A stretch of DNA of 64,000 bases, taken from contig CABUID010000011.1 of NCBI GenBank assembly GCA_902491575.1, positions 3,449 through 67,448 of the forward strand, written 5' to 3'. The position numbers and the translations under genes were made by a program. Below are positions 52,547 through 59,561 of the stretch, piece by piece (position 1 is the stretch's first letter; each line of letters opens with the position of its first letter). The stretch is from an uncultured Bacillota bacterium (GTDB lineage Bacteria > Bacillota_I > Bacilli_A > RFN20 > CAG-631). Below the pieces are notes generated by a model. That model did not search any database. It was not told where the DNA came from and worked only from the letters and a program-made list of their open reading frames with translations.

Positions 52547-52677
52547 TTCTTACTCCTCCTCTTTTGTAAATTATAGCATATCTTTATTTTTATACAAAAC
52601 ACATTTTAAGGATATAATAAAAAGAAATGAGAATCTACATAGGAATTTTAACTTTAAAACTTCATGTTTATAAAAAG

Positions 52678-52714
52678 AAAAGTAGACTTGTATTTTTATA
52701 CAAAATCTACTTTT
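52678..52714 (-). terminator. Terminator of the rnf operon
   Basis: Two stacked stems, AAAAGTAGA / TCTACTTTT outside and TTGTAT / ATACAA inside, tttt loop, T-run after. Lies 9 bases after the rnfB stop. Confidence 0.9.
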
Positions 52715-52722
52715 ATGTGATA

Positions 52723-53049
52723 TTAATGTAAATCTTGAATGGTTGAACCATCCGGTCCTGGTGTGTTTGCTAAATAATCTTTAATTTTTTCTCTTGCCTC
52801 TGGTTTAGATGGTCGACAAGCAGACAAGTTTTTATTAGCACCACTAACAATTGATTCTGCCATTCCCGAACAACCAGCATATCCACAACCACCACAATTA
52901 GCGCCTGGTAACATTTTGGTTACTTCTGCTATACGTGGATCTTCTTTTACCGATAAATATTTTGAAGCAAGAGCTAATAATAATCCCAAAATAGCACTTA
53001 TCGCCAAAACAATTCCAATGGCTTTTAAAATTGAAATAAAAGTATCCAT
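52723..53049 (-). CDS. rnfB: RnfB, minimal form
   Basis: 108 residues, whereas RnfB is normally 180-330. Retained: N-terminal membrane helix, then MLPGANCGGCGYAGCSGMAES, the four-cysteine iron-sulfur motif. Missing: all [4Fe-4S] ferredoxin-like CxxCxxCxxxCP domains, which normally carry electrons from ferredoxin. It ends KDYLANTPGPDGSTIQDLH with a proper stop and terminator, so this is a stable short form and not a broken frame. Electrons must enter another way or via a separate ferredoxin. Overlaps the small Cys-rich gene by one base. Confidence 0.9.
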   Translation of the reverse strand: MDTFISILKAIGIVLAISAILGLLLALASKYLSVKEDPRIAEVTKMLPGANCGGCGYAGCSGMAESIVSGANKNLSACRPSKPEAREKIKDYLANTPGPDGSTIQDLH

Positions 53050-53252
53050 TATTCTTCTTCATCCTTTCTTTTTTCTTCTTTTTTTCGATAATGAGAGCAT
53101 GATGTCATTTGACATCCTTCGCATTCATCACCGATATTTTCACAGCCTTCTGGTTTAGGCGTTCTTTTATTTAAAATATAGGAAAAGATAAACAATCCTA
53201 CACAAACCAATATAATGATAATCGCTAAGATAATTCGAACAGTATCAGACAT
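53049..53252 (-). CDS. Small Cys-rich membrane protein (NqrM-like)
   Basis: 67 residues: one membrane helix (about 5-27) then a tail with GCENIGDECEGCQMTSC, four cysteines, and a charged C-terminus EEKRKDEEE. The pattern resembles NqrM or FeoB-associated Cys-rich proteins that help place iron in membrane redox complexes. It lies between rnfA and rnfB, a place where an assembly factor fits. Family call tentative. Confidence 0.65.
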   Translation of the reverse strand: MSDTVRIILAIIIILVCVGLFIFSYILNKRTPKPEGCENIGDECEGCQMTSCSHYRKKEEKRKDEEE

Positions 53253-53255
53253 TTT

Positions 53256-53858
53256 CTATACTAATCCTACAAAGGCAGAAAAAGCAAGAACCATTAATGC
53301 GGTTGTAATTAAAGCTATCGCATTTCCTTTAAATGGTTTTGGTGTTTCCTGAGAATCAATTCGTACACGAATAAATGAAAATAACGTAATGACAAGCATA
53401 TACCCTACTGCTGTAGATAATGCATAAACAATCATTGTAAGAAAATTATAATCATAAACAGCTACACCTTTAACCATCGTATAAGAAGCAACTTGCTGTG
53501 CTACAAATAATACCACACAATTGGTAGTAATCAAGGGCAAATAAATTCCTAATGCTTTGTATAATCCTTTCATATACTTTTTCATAAAGAATTCAACAAA
53601 TTGAACAAATGAAGCAATAACAAGAATAAATACGAGCAAGGATAAATAATCAATTCCAAGAGGAACTAATATGAATCTTTCAATACAATAACAAATAATT
53701 GCAGAAAAAGTTACAACAAAGATTAAGGCTAATCCCATCCCTACGGCATTACTAGGTTTTTTAGAAATACCTAAAAATGGACAAATGCCTAAGAAAGAGG
53801 ACAAAATAATATTTGATACAAATAAACAACTAATTACAATTGCAATAATTTCACCCAT
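53256..53858 (-). CDS. rnfA: RnfA
   Basis: 200 residues, six membrane helices, full length. Family blocks: ILSSFLGICPFLGIS, AVGMGLALIFVVTFSA and LGIYLPLITTNCVVLFVAQQ. RnfA and RnfE pack against each other in opposite orientation and bind an iron-sulfur centre in the membrane through conserved Cys (C in LGICPF and TTNC). Part of the Na+- or H+-pumping ferredoxin:NAD+ oxidoreductase. 12 bases after rnfE. Confidence 0.96.
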   Translation of the reverse strand: MGEIIAIVISCLFVSNIILSSFLGICPFLGISKKPSNAVGMGLALIFVVTFSAIICYCIERFILVPLGIDYLSLLVFILVIASFVQFVEFFMKKYMKGLYKALGIYLPLITTNCVVLFVAQQVASYTMVKGVAVYDYNFLTMIVYALSTAVGYMLVITLFSFIRVRIDSQETPKPFKGNAIALITTALMVLAFSAFVGLV

Positions 53859-53870
53859 AATTTTCTCCTC

Positions 53871-54533
53871 CTATGCTTTTTGTGTTGCATTTTTCATTTT
53901 TGCCGCTTTTTTATTGGCAACAGCATCTTTAATTGCAACAAAACATGCAACACATATACCTAATACTAAGAAAGCACCTGTTGGTTGATTTAATAATGGA
54001 ATATTATAGCTATCTGGAATGATTCGAATAGAGAACAAATCATTTCCTGATAAATCCTTCATTGATAAACAACCTGTGCCAAATAATTCACGAATGAAGG
54101 CTACAATAAACATAGACATCAAAAATCCAATAGAAATACCAATGGCATCCATGATTGAATCTACAACAGAGTTTTTAGAAGCAAAAGCTTCTGCTCTTCC
54201 TAATATAATACAATTTACAACAATTAATTGCAAATAAGCTCCTAATGTAGAATGAATACCAGGTGCAAAAGCTTCCACTAACATATTAATGACAGAAACA
54301 ATCGTTGCAATAATAATAATGTAAACAGGTATTCTAATTTCATTTGGAGTAATACGACTTACTAATGAAATGATAATATTGGATAGTAATAAAACTAAAA
54401 ATACACATACCGACATGCCAATAGCGGAATAAATAGACGAGGAAGTAGCTAATACAGGACACATTCCTAAAAATAAAACAAATGTAGGATTTTCATTGAT
54501 AATACCATTTAAAATAATTTTACCTTTTTTCAT
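53871..54533 (-). CDS. rnfE: RnfE
   Basis: 220 residues, six membrane helices. Blocks GMCPVLATSSSIYSAIGMS, AFAPGIHSTLGAYLQLIVVNCIILGRAEAFASKN. Homologous to RnfA with inverted topology; Cys in LGMCPVL and VVNC are conserved. Translated from a good ribosome site 12 bases after rnfG ends. Confidence 0.96.
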   Translation of the reverse strand: MKKGKIILNGIINENPTFVLFLGMCPVLATSSSIYSAIGMSVCVFLVLLLSNIIISLVSRITPNEIRIPVYIIIIATIVSVINMLVEAFAPGIHSTLGAYLQLIVVNCIILGRAEAFASKNSVVDSIMDAIGISIGFLMSMFIVAFIRELFGTGCLSMKDLSGNDLFSIRIIPDSYNIPLLNQPTGAFLVLGICVACFVAIKDAVANKKAAKMKNATQKA

Positions 54534-54545
54534 TTTATTTCCTCC

Positions 54546-55103
54546 TTATTGTGCACTATACCAAGCCATATAATCCACTCGACATACTTCGATTGAATTA
54601 GCTAAGGCTTTACCTGTTATTGATTTTCCACTAATAGCGGAAGTATAATCACTATTTGACATTAAATTTTGAGAACCATCTAAATCTTTAATCAAACCAT
54701 TCATTTGTTCAATGACGGACTTTCCATATCCATTTGTTTCACTATTACCTAAATCGGTATATCCTAAATATTTTCCGTTGGCAAAAGCAACTTGAAATTC
54801 AATTTTCCCACCATAACCGGTAACAGAACAAGTGTAAGTCACTCCTTTTACATAATCATTAATGATAATGGCTTTCACACTACATCCTGCTTTTAATAAA
54901 TCATCATTATCTACATCTTCTGTTACGACATCCGTACCAGTGACATTAAAGTCCTTATATAATTCAATATAAGCTGCATTCGCTTTTTCAGCTTTAGCTT
55001 TTTCAATAATTGGGGCAGTGACTGCGTTTACTCCTGCTAAGATACCTGCACAAGCAGCACCACAAACACCTAAAAATATTGGTAATTTTATTAATTTATT
55101 CAT
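54546..55103 (-). CDS. rnfG: RnfG, altered flavinylation site
   Basis: 185 residues from ATG 55103, chosen for GGAGAG just upstream (a longer frame of 197 has no ribosome site). Membrane helix near the start, then the FMN-binding domain: KIEFQVAFANGKYLGYTD, NGYGKSVIEQM. The usual site SGATxxS is SGKSITGKAL here; Ala-Thr is changed to Lys-Ser, so covalent FMN on Thr may be lost or shifted to Ser. Overlaps rnfD by 13 bases at the longer frame only. Rest of the domain looks intact. Confidence 0.88.
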   Translation of the reverse strand: MNKLIKLPIFLGVCGAACAGILAGVNAVTAPIIEKAKAEKANAAYIELYKDFNVTGTDVVTEDVDNDDLLKAGCSVKAIIINDYVKGVTYTCSVTGYGGKIEFQVAFANGKYLGYTDLGNSETNGYGKSVIEQMNGLIKDLDGSQNLMSNSDYTSAISGKSITGKALANSIEVCRVDYMAWYSAQ

Positions 55104-55116
55104 TGTGTGCTCTCCT

Positions 55117-56847
55117 TTATGCCGCATTAAATTCTTCATAAGCAGCAGTAATTAAATTTTTAATAATTGTTGATGAATAAGTTGCTGAAGAAAGATTTTC
55201 AACATCATTATAATTAGACTCATTTTTACCTGTATATTCATTATGAATGTATTCATTAATCGAATTTTCCAAACCATATCCTTTTGAATTGACAGGTGTT
55301 AACATACCAAAGCCATATAATGAACCATCTGTTTTTATACCAATTAATACATAAGGAGTTATAGATGTATAATATCCTTCAATACTAATGGATCCTTCTT
55401 TGCTTACAGAATATAATGTGGCAACTTTCTCACCATTTTGATTAATAATATCATAAACAACATCTAAAGAGGATTCCCCAATCTTATAACCCTTTATGTT
55501 ATTCGTTTTTGGAGTATAATTTTCAACTTTTTTAAAAGAATCGCCATCATTTAATGCAAAAGTTTCTTCAAGTAATGAATAAGCTGGTTGATCAATTCCA
55601 TTGATAGCATAAACTTCTTTACCACCATTTACAGAATAGGCTAATCCACTACATAATCCAATAGCAACAAGACATGTTCCTACTAAAATGCATGATTTTC
55701 TAACAAGATGCGAAGAACTTTTTCCTACTGTTAAGTAATCGACAGCAGGTGAAATGAAATTGCATAAAGCAATAGAGTACATAACTCCTTCTGGATAACC
55801 ACCCTTTACACGAATCAATACCGTCATTAGTCCTGCAAAAACGGCAACCAAACTTTTTCCATAAGGTGAAGTTGGTCCTGTTACTGGATCTGTTAACATA
55901 AAGACAGCACCAAACATTAAACCACCTAATGATAAATGATATAAAACATAAGAGAATGGATTTTCAAATCCACAAACTAAAGCAATACATAAAGAGGTTA
56001 AAGCAACCGTTCCAAGATAAAATACAGGAGTTCTCCAGTTGATCACTTTTAAAATGGATAAAACAATTCCTAAAACAAAAATAACGACTGTAAAGGTTTC
56101 TCCTAATGAACCAACATATTGACCAAATAGCATATCCGTCAATGTGTAATCAGAAAAAATAGAATTATGAATAATGGAGACGCCACTTGTTGACGTTGTA
56201 GCCAACCATGAAGTGGCATTATTAAATGCAGTAGTTAATGTAGCACCACTAACTGCATCGACTCCTGCAGCAGAAATCTTTAATACTTCTGGAACAGCGA
56301 GTTGACTTGCAAAACATAAGCCTACAAAAATACGGGCCATGATAGCAGGGTTAAATATATTTTTTCCAAAGCCTCCAAAGAAATTTTTAACAACAATTGT
56401 GGCAAAAATAGAGCCAATAATAATCACATAATAGGAAGTATAAACCGGTAATGTTAAAGCAAAAATGATAGCTGTTACATAAGAATAATTATGAATTAAA
56501 TCATGAACAATTTCTTTTCCTAATGAATCTTTACTATCTTTTTTATGTTTTATTAAAGTTGTTAAAACATCACATACAGCTGTTACAACTAGTGCAACGA
56601 GAACCATTAATATCGATTTAAGGCCATAACTTGTGGCAACCATTGCCTCCATTGTTCCTCTTTCGATAGCTGCTGCGTTTTTAGTATTAAAAGCATCGAC
56701 ATAATTTTTTACTAATCCATCTAATTTAAAAGAATAGATAATGCCAAATACCCAAACTACAATTAAGGCAGCACATAATATTAACATTATTTTTAAAGTT
56801 GAATTTTTTGCTCTTTGATAAGGAGCAGGATTTGTACGAAACGCCAT
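55117..56847 (-). CDS. rnfD: RnfD with an extra C-terminal FMN-binding domain
   Basis: 576 residues; typical RnfD is about 310-350. Residues about 20-410 are RnfD: NFFGGFGKNIFNPAIMAR, VSGATLTTAFN (flavinylation Thr in SGAT), GGLMFGAVFMLTDPVTGPTSPYGK. Residues about 420-576 add a second domain that resembles RnfG/FMN_bind: VVYDIINQNGEKVATLYSV, IGIKTDGSLYGFGMLTP, ending with LSSATYSSTIIKNL in place of SGATxSS. This fused domain could supply the flavin carrier that RnfG has lost. Fusion is in one frame with no gap. Start fits the ribosome site AGGAGGAA. Confidence 0.93.
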   Translation of the reverse strand: MAFRTNPAPYQRAKNSTLKIMLILCAALIVVWVFGIIYSFKLDGLVKNYVDAFNTKNAAAIERGTMEAMVATSYGLKSILMVLVALVVTAVCDVLTTLIKHKKDSKDSLGKEIVHDLIHNYSYVTAIIFALTLPVYTSYYVIIIGSIFATIVVKNFFGGFGKNIFNPAIMARIFVGLCFASQLAVPEVLKISAAGVDAVSGATLTTAFNNATSWLATTSTSGVSIIHNSIFSDYTLTDMLFGQYVGSLGETFTVVIFVLGIVLSILKVINWRTPVFYLGTVALTSLCIALVCGFENPFSYVLYHLSLGGLMFGAVFMLTDPVTGPTSPYGKSLVAVFAGLMTVLIRVKGGYPEGVMYSIALCNFISPAVDYLTVGKSSSHLVRKSCILVGTCLVAIGLCSGLAYSVNGGKEVYAINGIDQPAYSLLEETFALNDGDSFKKVENYTPKTNNIKGYKIGESSLDVVYDIINQNGEKVATLYSVSKEGSISIEGYYTSITPYVLIGIKTDGSLYGFGMLTPVNSKGYGLENSINEYIHNEYTGKNESNYNDVENLSSATYSSTIIKNLITAAYEEFNAA

Positions 56848-56860
56848 TATTCTTTCCTCC

Positions 56861-58162
56861 TTATTTCTTCTTTAATCGGTAAATCATTTTTGCTTTTTTG
56901 ATAGTTTCTGTAAGCTCAATTTTACTTGGACAAATATAGGAACACATTCCACATTCCACACAAGACATTATATTGAGTTTTTCCATTCTATCCGTATCTT
57001 TTCTATCAAAGGCAATTTTTAATTCAACAGGTTGAAGTCCTGCTGGACAATTCATCGTACAAGCGCCACAACGAAGACAAGGCTCAGAATGAATAGCTAC
57101 AAACTTTAAAACTGTTAAAGAACCCATTTGAATCAAAATAGGAAAATCATCTTGTTTTACAGCTTTTGCACACATAGGGCCACCTGGAATTAAATTAATA
57201 TCGCCTTCTTCATAGCCTCCACAAGCTTGAATTAATTCTGAAGCTAAAGTTCCGATAGGGCAAAGAACATTTGTAGGATTTTTTACACCATTACCGGATA
57301 CTGTAACTAAACGTGTCGCTACAGTTTTTCCTGTTGATAAAGTTTTACCAAGTTCGATTACTGTTTGAGCATTGTTGACGACAGCATTTGCTTCTGAAGG
57401 TAATTTATCATATTCTTTATGCAAAACTTGTTTTACTAAAGTTCTTTCCCAACCCATTGGATATTGGTCTGGAACTTCCACCATTGAAATTTTTGGATGT
57501 TCGTTTAACTTTGCTGAAATAGCCTCTTTTACTTCTTCTTTATGAACTTTAAAAGCAATGATAGCTTGATTAGCTCCAGAAGCTTTCATTAAATATTCAC
57601 ATCCTAGTAATAATGCATCCACCTCTTTTTGCATAGCCACAAAATCCGTTGTCAAATAAGGCTCACATTCTACACCATTGACTAACAATGTTTCAATATT
57701 TGATGGGTTGTTATATTTAATATAAGTTGGGAATCCAGCTCCTCCCATCCCCACTAAACCTGCTTCTTTAATCGCTTCAAAAATTTCTTCTTTTGAACTA
57801 TCAAGTGTAACAACTTTTAGTGGTTCTTCTTCAACATACTGACCATCATTTTCAATAACAACATGTTGAATAGCTCGTCCAATTTGTGGACTAAAGATCA
57901 TTTTCTGTTCTTTAACAACACCACTAACAGAAGAATAAATCGGAACATAGAAATCTGTTCTTGTTCCTATTTTTGTACCAACTTTTACTGTGTCACCAAC
58001 ATTGACTGTAAAAGTAATAGGTTTTCCGTTAGGAGACATTGTTGGAAAATAAACCTCTTTAGGTGCATTTTCCCCTTCCAATAATGAAATGATCTCTTGA
58101 TGCTTTGTCAAATCTTTATGACCATCTAAATGACGATGGCCTTTTGAACAAAATAAACTCAT
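56861..58162 (-). CDS. rnfC: RnfC
   Basis: 433 residues from ATG 58162 (GAGAGGTG upstream; the frame's GTG at 58171 belongs to that site). NADH-binding N-part with VGMGGAGFPTYIKYNNP and VNGVECEPYLTTD, then two [4Fe-4S] motifs CLRCGACTMNCP (about 361) and CVECGMCSYICP (about 400). The peripheral cytoplasmic subunit through which electrons reach NAD+. First gene of rnfCDGEA-x-B. Shorter than the proteobacterial form, normal for Bacillota. Confidence 0.96.
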   Translation of the reverse strand: MSLFCSKGHRHLDGHKDLTKHQEIISLLEGENAPKEVYFPTMSPNGKPITFTVNVGDTVKVGTKIGTRTDFYVPIYSSVSGVVKEQKMIFSPQIGRAIQHVVIENDGQYVEEEPLKVVTLDSSKEEIFEAIKEAGLVGMGGAGFPTYIKYNNPSNIETLLVNGVECEPYLTTDFVAMQKEVDALLLGCEYLMKASGANQAIIAFKVHKEEVKEAISAKLNEHPKISMVEVPDQYPMGWERTLVKQVLHKEYDKLPSEANAVVNNAQTVIELGKTLSTGKTVATRLVTVSGNGVKNPTNVLCPIGTLASELIQACGGYEEGDINLIPGGPMCAKAVKQDDFPILIQMGSLTVLKFVAIHSEPCLRCGACTMNCPAGLQPVELKIAFDRKDTDRMEKLNIMSCVECGMCSYICPSKIELTETIKKAKMIYRLKKK

Positions 58163-58249
58163 TATAATCACCTCTCACTTTGCTATTATAACACAAAGAA
58201 CTTTTTTTAAATATATTTTTAATAAAAATATTTAAAATAATTTTTTTCA

Positions 58250-58272
58250 TAAAAAAAGTGGCCAAAAGCCAC
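58250..58272 (-). terminator. Terminator of the 47-residue gene
   Basis: 5-bp GC stem GTGGC / GCCAC with loop TTTTG, then seven T on the minus strand. Confidence 0.75.
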
Positions 58273-58278
58273 ATCATT

Positions 58279-58422
58279 TTATTTTTGTTTTTTCTTTTGA
58301 ATGAATAACCAAATAATAAAAACAATGATAAGTAGAAGCAAAACTGAACCAGCAATTATCCATCCTAGATAATTATTGTCATTCCCGCATCCACCGATTG
58401 CGCAACCTGCAAGTTCAATCAT
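58279..58422 (-). CDS. Small Gly/Cys membrane microprotein
   Basis: 47 residues, ATG at 58422, preceded by AGGAGG eight bases upstream and followed by a terminator. Sequence: short N-terminus with AGCAIGGCGNDNN (two Cys, glycine-rich), one membrane helix (about 19-41), basic end IQKKKQK. It lies on its own upstream of rnfC. Unknown family; could be a membrane peptide associated with Rnf or a signal peptide. Small size makes it easily missed. Confidence 0.7.
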   Translation of the reverse strand: MIELAGCAIGGCGNDNNYLGWIIAGSVLLLLIIVFIIWLFIQKKKQK

Positions 58423-58536
58423 AAATTTCCTCCTGCTTATAATATAACATAAATCTTATTTTTTTCAAGTTTAATCAAATTTTATCTAGACACTTTAAAT
58501 AAAGTGTGACAAAATCATATATAAGAGGTGACTTAC

Positions 58537-59520
58537 ATGCAAAAAAAATATCAAAAACTTTTATTTTGGATTTTATTTATCGTTATTTTTTCACTTTTAG
58601 TTTTAATTGCTACTTTTTATGATTATTCAATTTCTGAAATTTTAGCTCAAAAAGGATTTGCTAATGGTAATTATTTTTCAAGTAATCTCTTTGGAAGAAT
58701 TTTTGAAGTCATTGGCGAAATGCCTTTATATTTATTTTTGATGAGTGCTTTTGCTATTTTATTGGTCAATTGTAAGAACATTCAAAAGAAAAATTTAAGA
58801 GTTATTTTACAAATTGTTTTTTATATTGGAGGATGCGTTTCCTGTTTTTATGGCATCTATAAAATTGGAAAATATTTAAGTCAATTATATCCGGATAAAT
58901 TGGCATATTTACATGATCATTTTCTTACCTATAGTATCATGTTCATTCTTGCTTTATTTATTCAATTTGTTTTTTGTTTTCTTTTATTCAAAAAATTACC
59001 TTCTACGTGTCAAAAACTATTACCTCTTGCCTGCATCATTTTATTTACAGCAGCTTGTTCACAACTTATTGTTCAAGGTATAAAACCTATTTTTGGAAGA
59101 GAAAGATATCGAGCAATTTATTATTTAAACTATTATGGATTTGAGCATCAAGGTTTTACGAGATGGTATATCATCAATGGCAGTTCAATGAAAATAGCAG
59201 CTTCTTATCAAGGCGATTCTTATATAACGAGCACATTCTTTAGTTCATTCCCTTCTGGTCATACTTGTGGAGCTGGAATCACTTATACTTTAATGTTTTT
59301 GCCTTTATATTTTGAAAAATTCAATCAAAAAAAGTATAAATGGCTTTTTATCCTCCTCCCTATTTTCATAACTGGAATAGTTGGATTTTCTAGAATTGTA
59401 ATGGGAGCACATTATATGTCTGATGTTTTATTTGGAGGAACAGTTGCTTTCCTTTCTGCTATATTCGGTTATAAATTATATTCTCTTTTATTAAAAAAAA
59501 TAAAAACAGCTAAGAATTAA
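58537..59520 (+). CDS. PAP2-family membrane phosphatase
   Basis: 327 residues from ATG 58537 (AGAGGTGA upstream; GTG at 58528 rejected). Six membrane helices. Type-2 phosphatidic acid phosphatase motifs: KPIFGRERY (motif 1, KxxxxxxR-), FPSGHTCGAG (motif 2 PSGH) and SRIVMGAHYMSDVLFG (motif 3 SRxxxxxHxxxD). Removes phosphate from a lipid such as phosphatidate or undecaprenyl diphosphate at the outer membrane face. The insert between motif 1 and 2 (about 40 residues) is somewhat long. Monocistronic, strong terminator overlaps its stop. Confidence 0.93.
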   Translation: MQKKYQKLLFWILFIVIFSLLVLIATFYDYSISEILAQKGFANGNYFSSNLFGRIFEVIGEMPLYLFLMSAFAILLVNCKNIQKKNLRVILQIVFYIGGCVSCFYGIYKIGKYLSQLYPDKLAYLHDHFLTYSIMFILALFIQFVFCFLLFKKLPSTCQKLLPLACIILFTAACSQLIVQGIKPIFGRERYRAIYYLNYYGFEHQGFTRWYIINGSSMKIAASYQGDSYITSTFFSSFPSGHTCGAGITYTLMFLPLYFEKFNQKKYKWLFILLPIFITGIVGFSRIVMGAHYMSDVLFGGTVAFLSAIFGYKLYSLLLKKIKTAKN

Positions 59521-59540
59521 ATTTCTTAGCTGTTTTTTAA
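59502..59540. terminator. Bidirectional terminator
   Basis: Perfect 15-bp stem AAAAACAGCTAAGAA / TTCTTAGCTGTTTTT with a 6-base loop that contains the PAP2 stop codon. Confidence 0.92.
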
Positions 59541-59561
59541 TCTTCATAGTTTATTAGCTTT

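Noticed and set aside
52482..52673. Plus-strand frame between the second apbE and rnfB
   Set aside because: It overlaps the apbE start and the region before the rnf terminator; no ribosome site.
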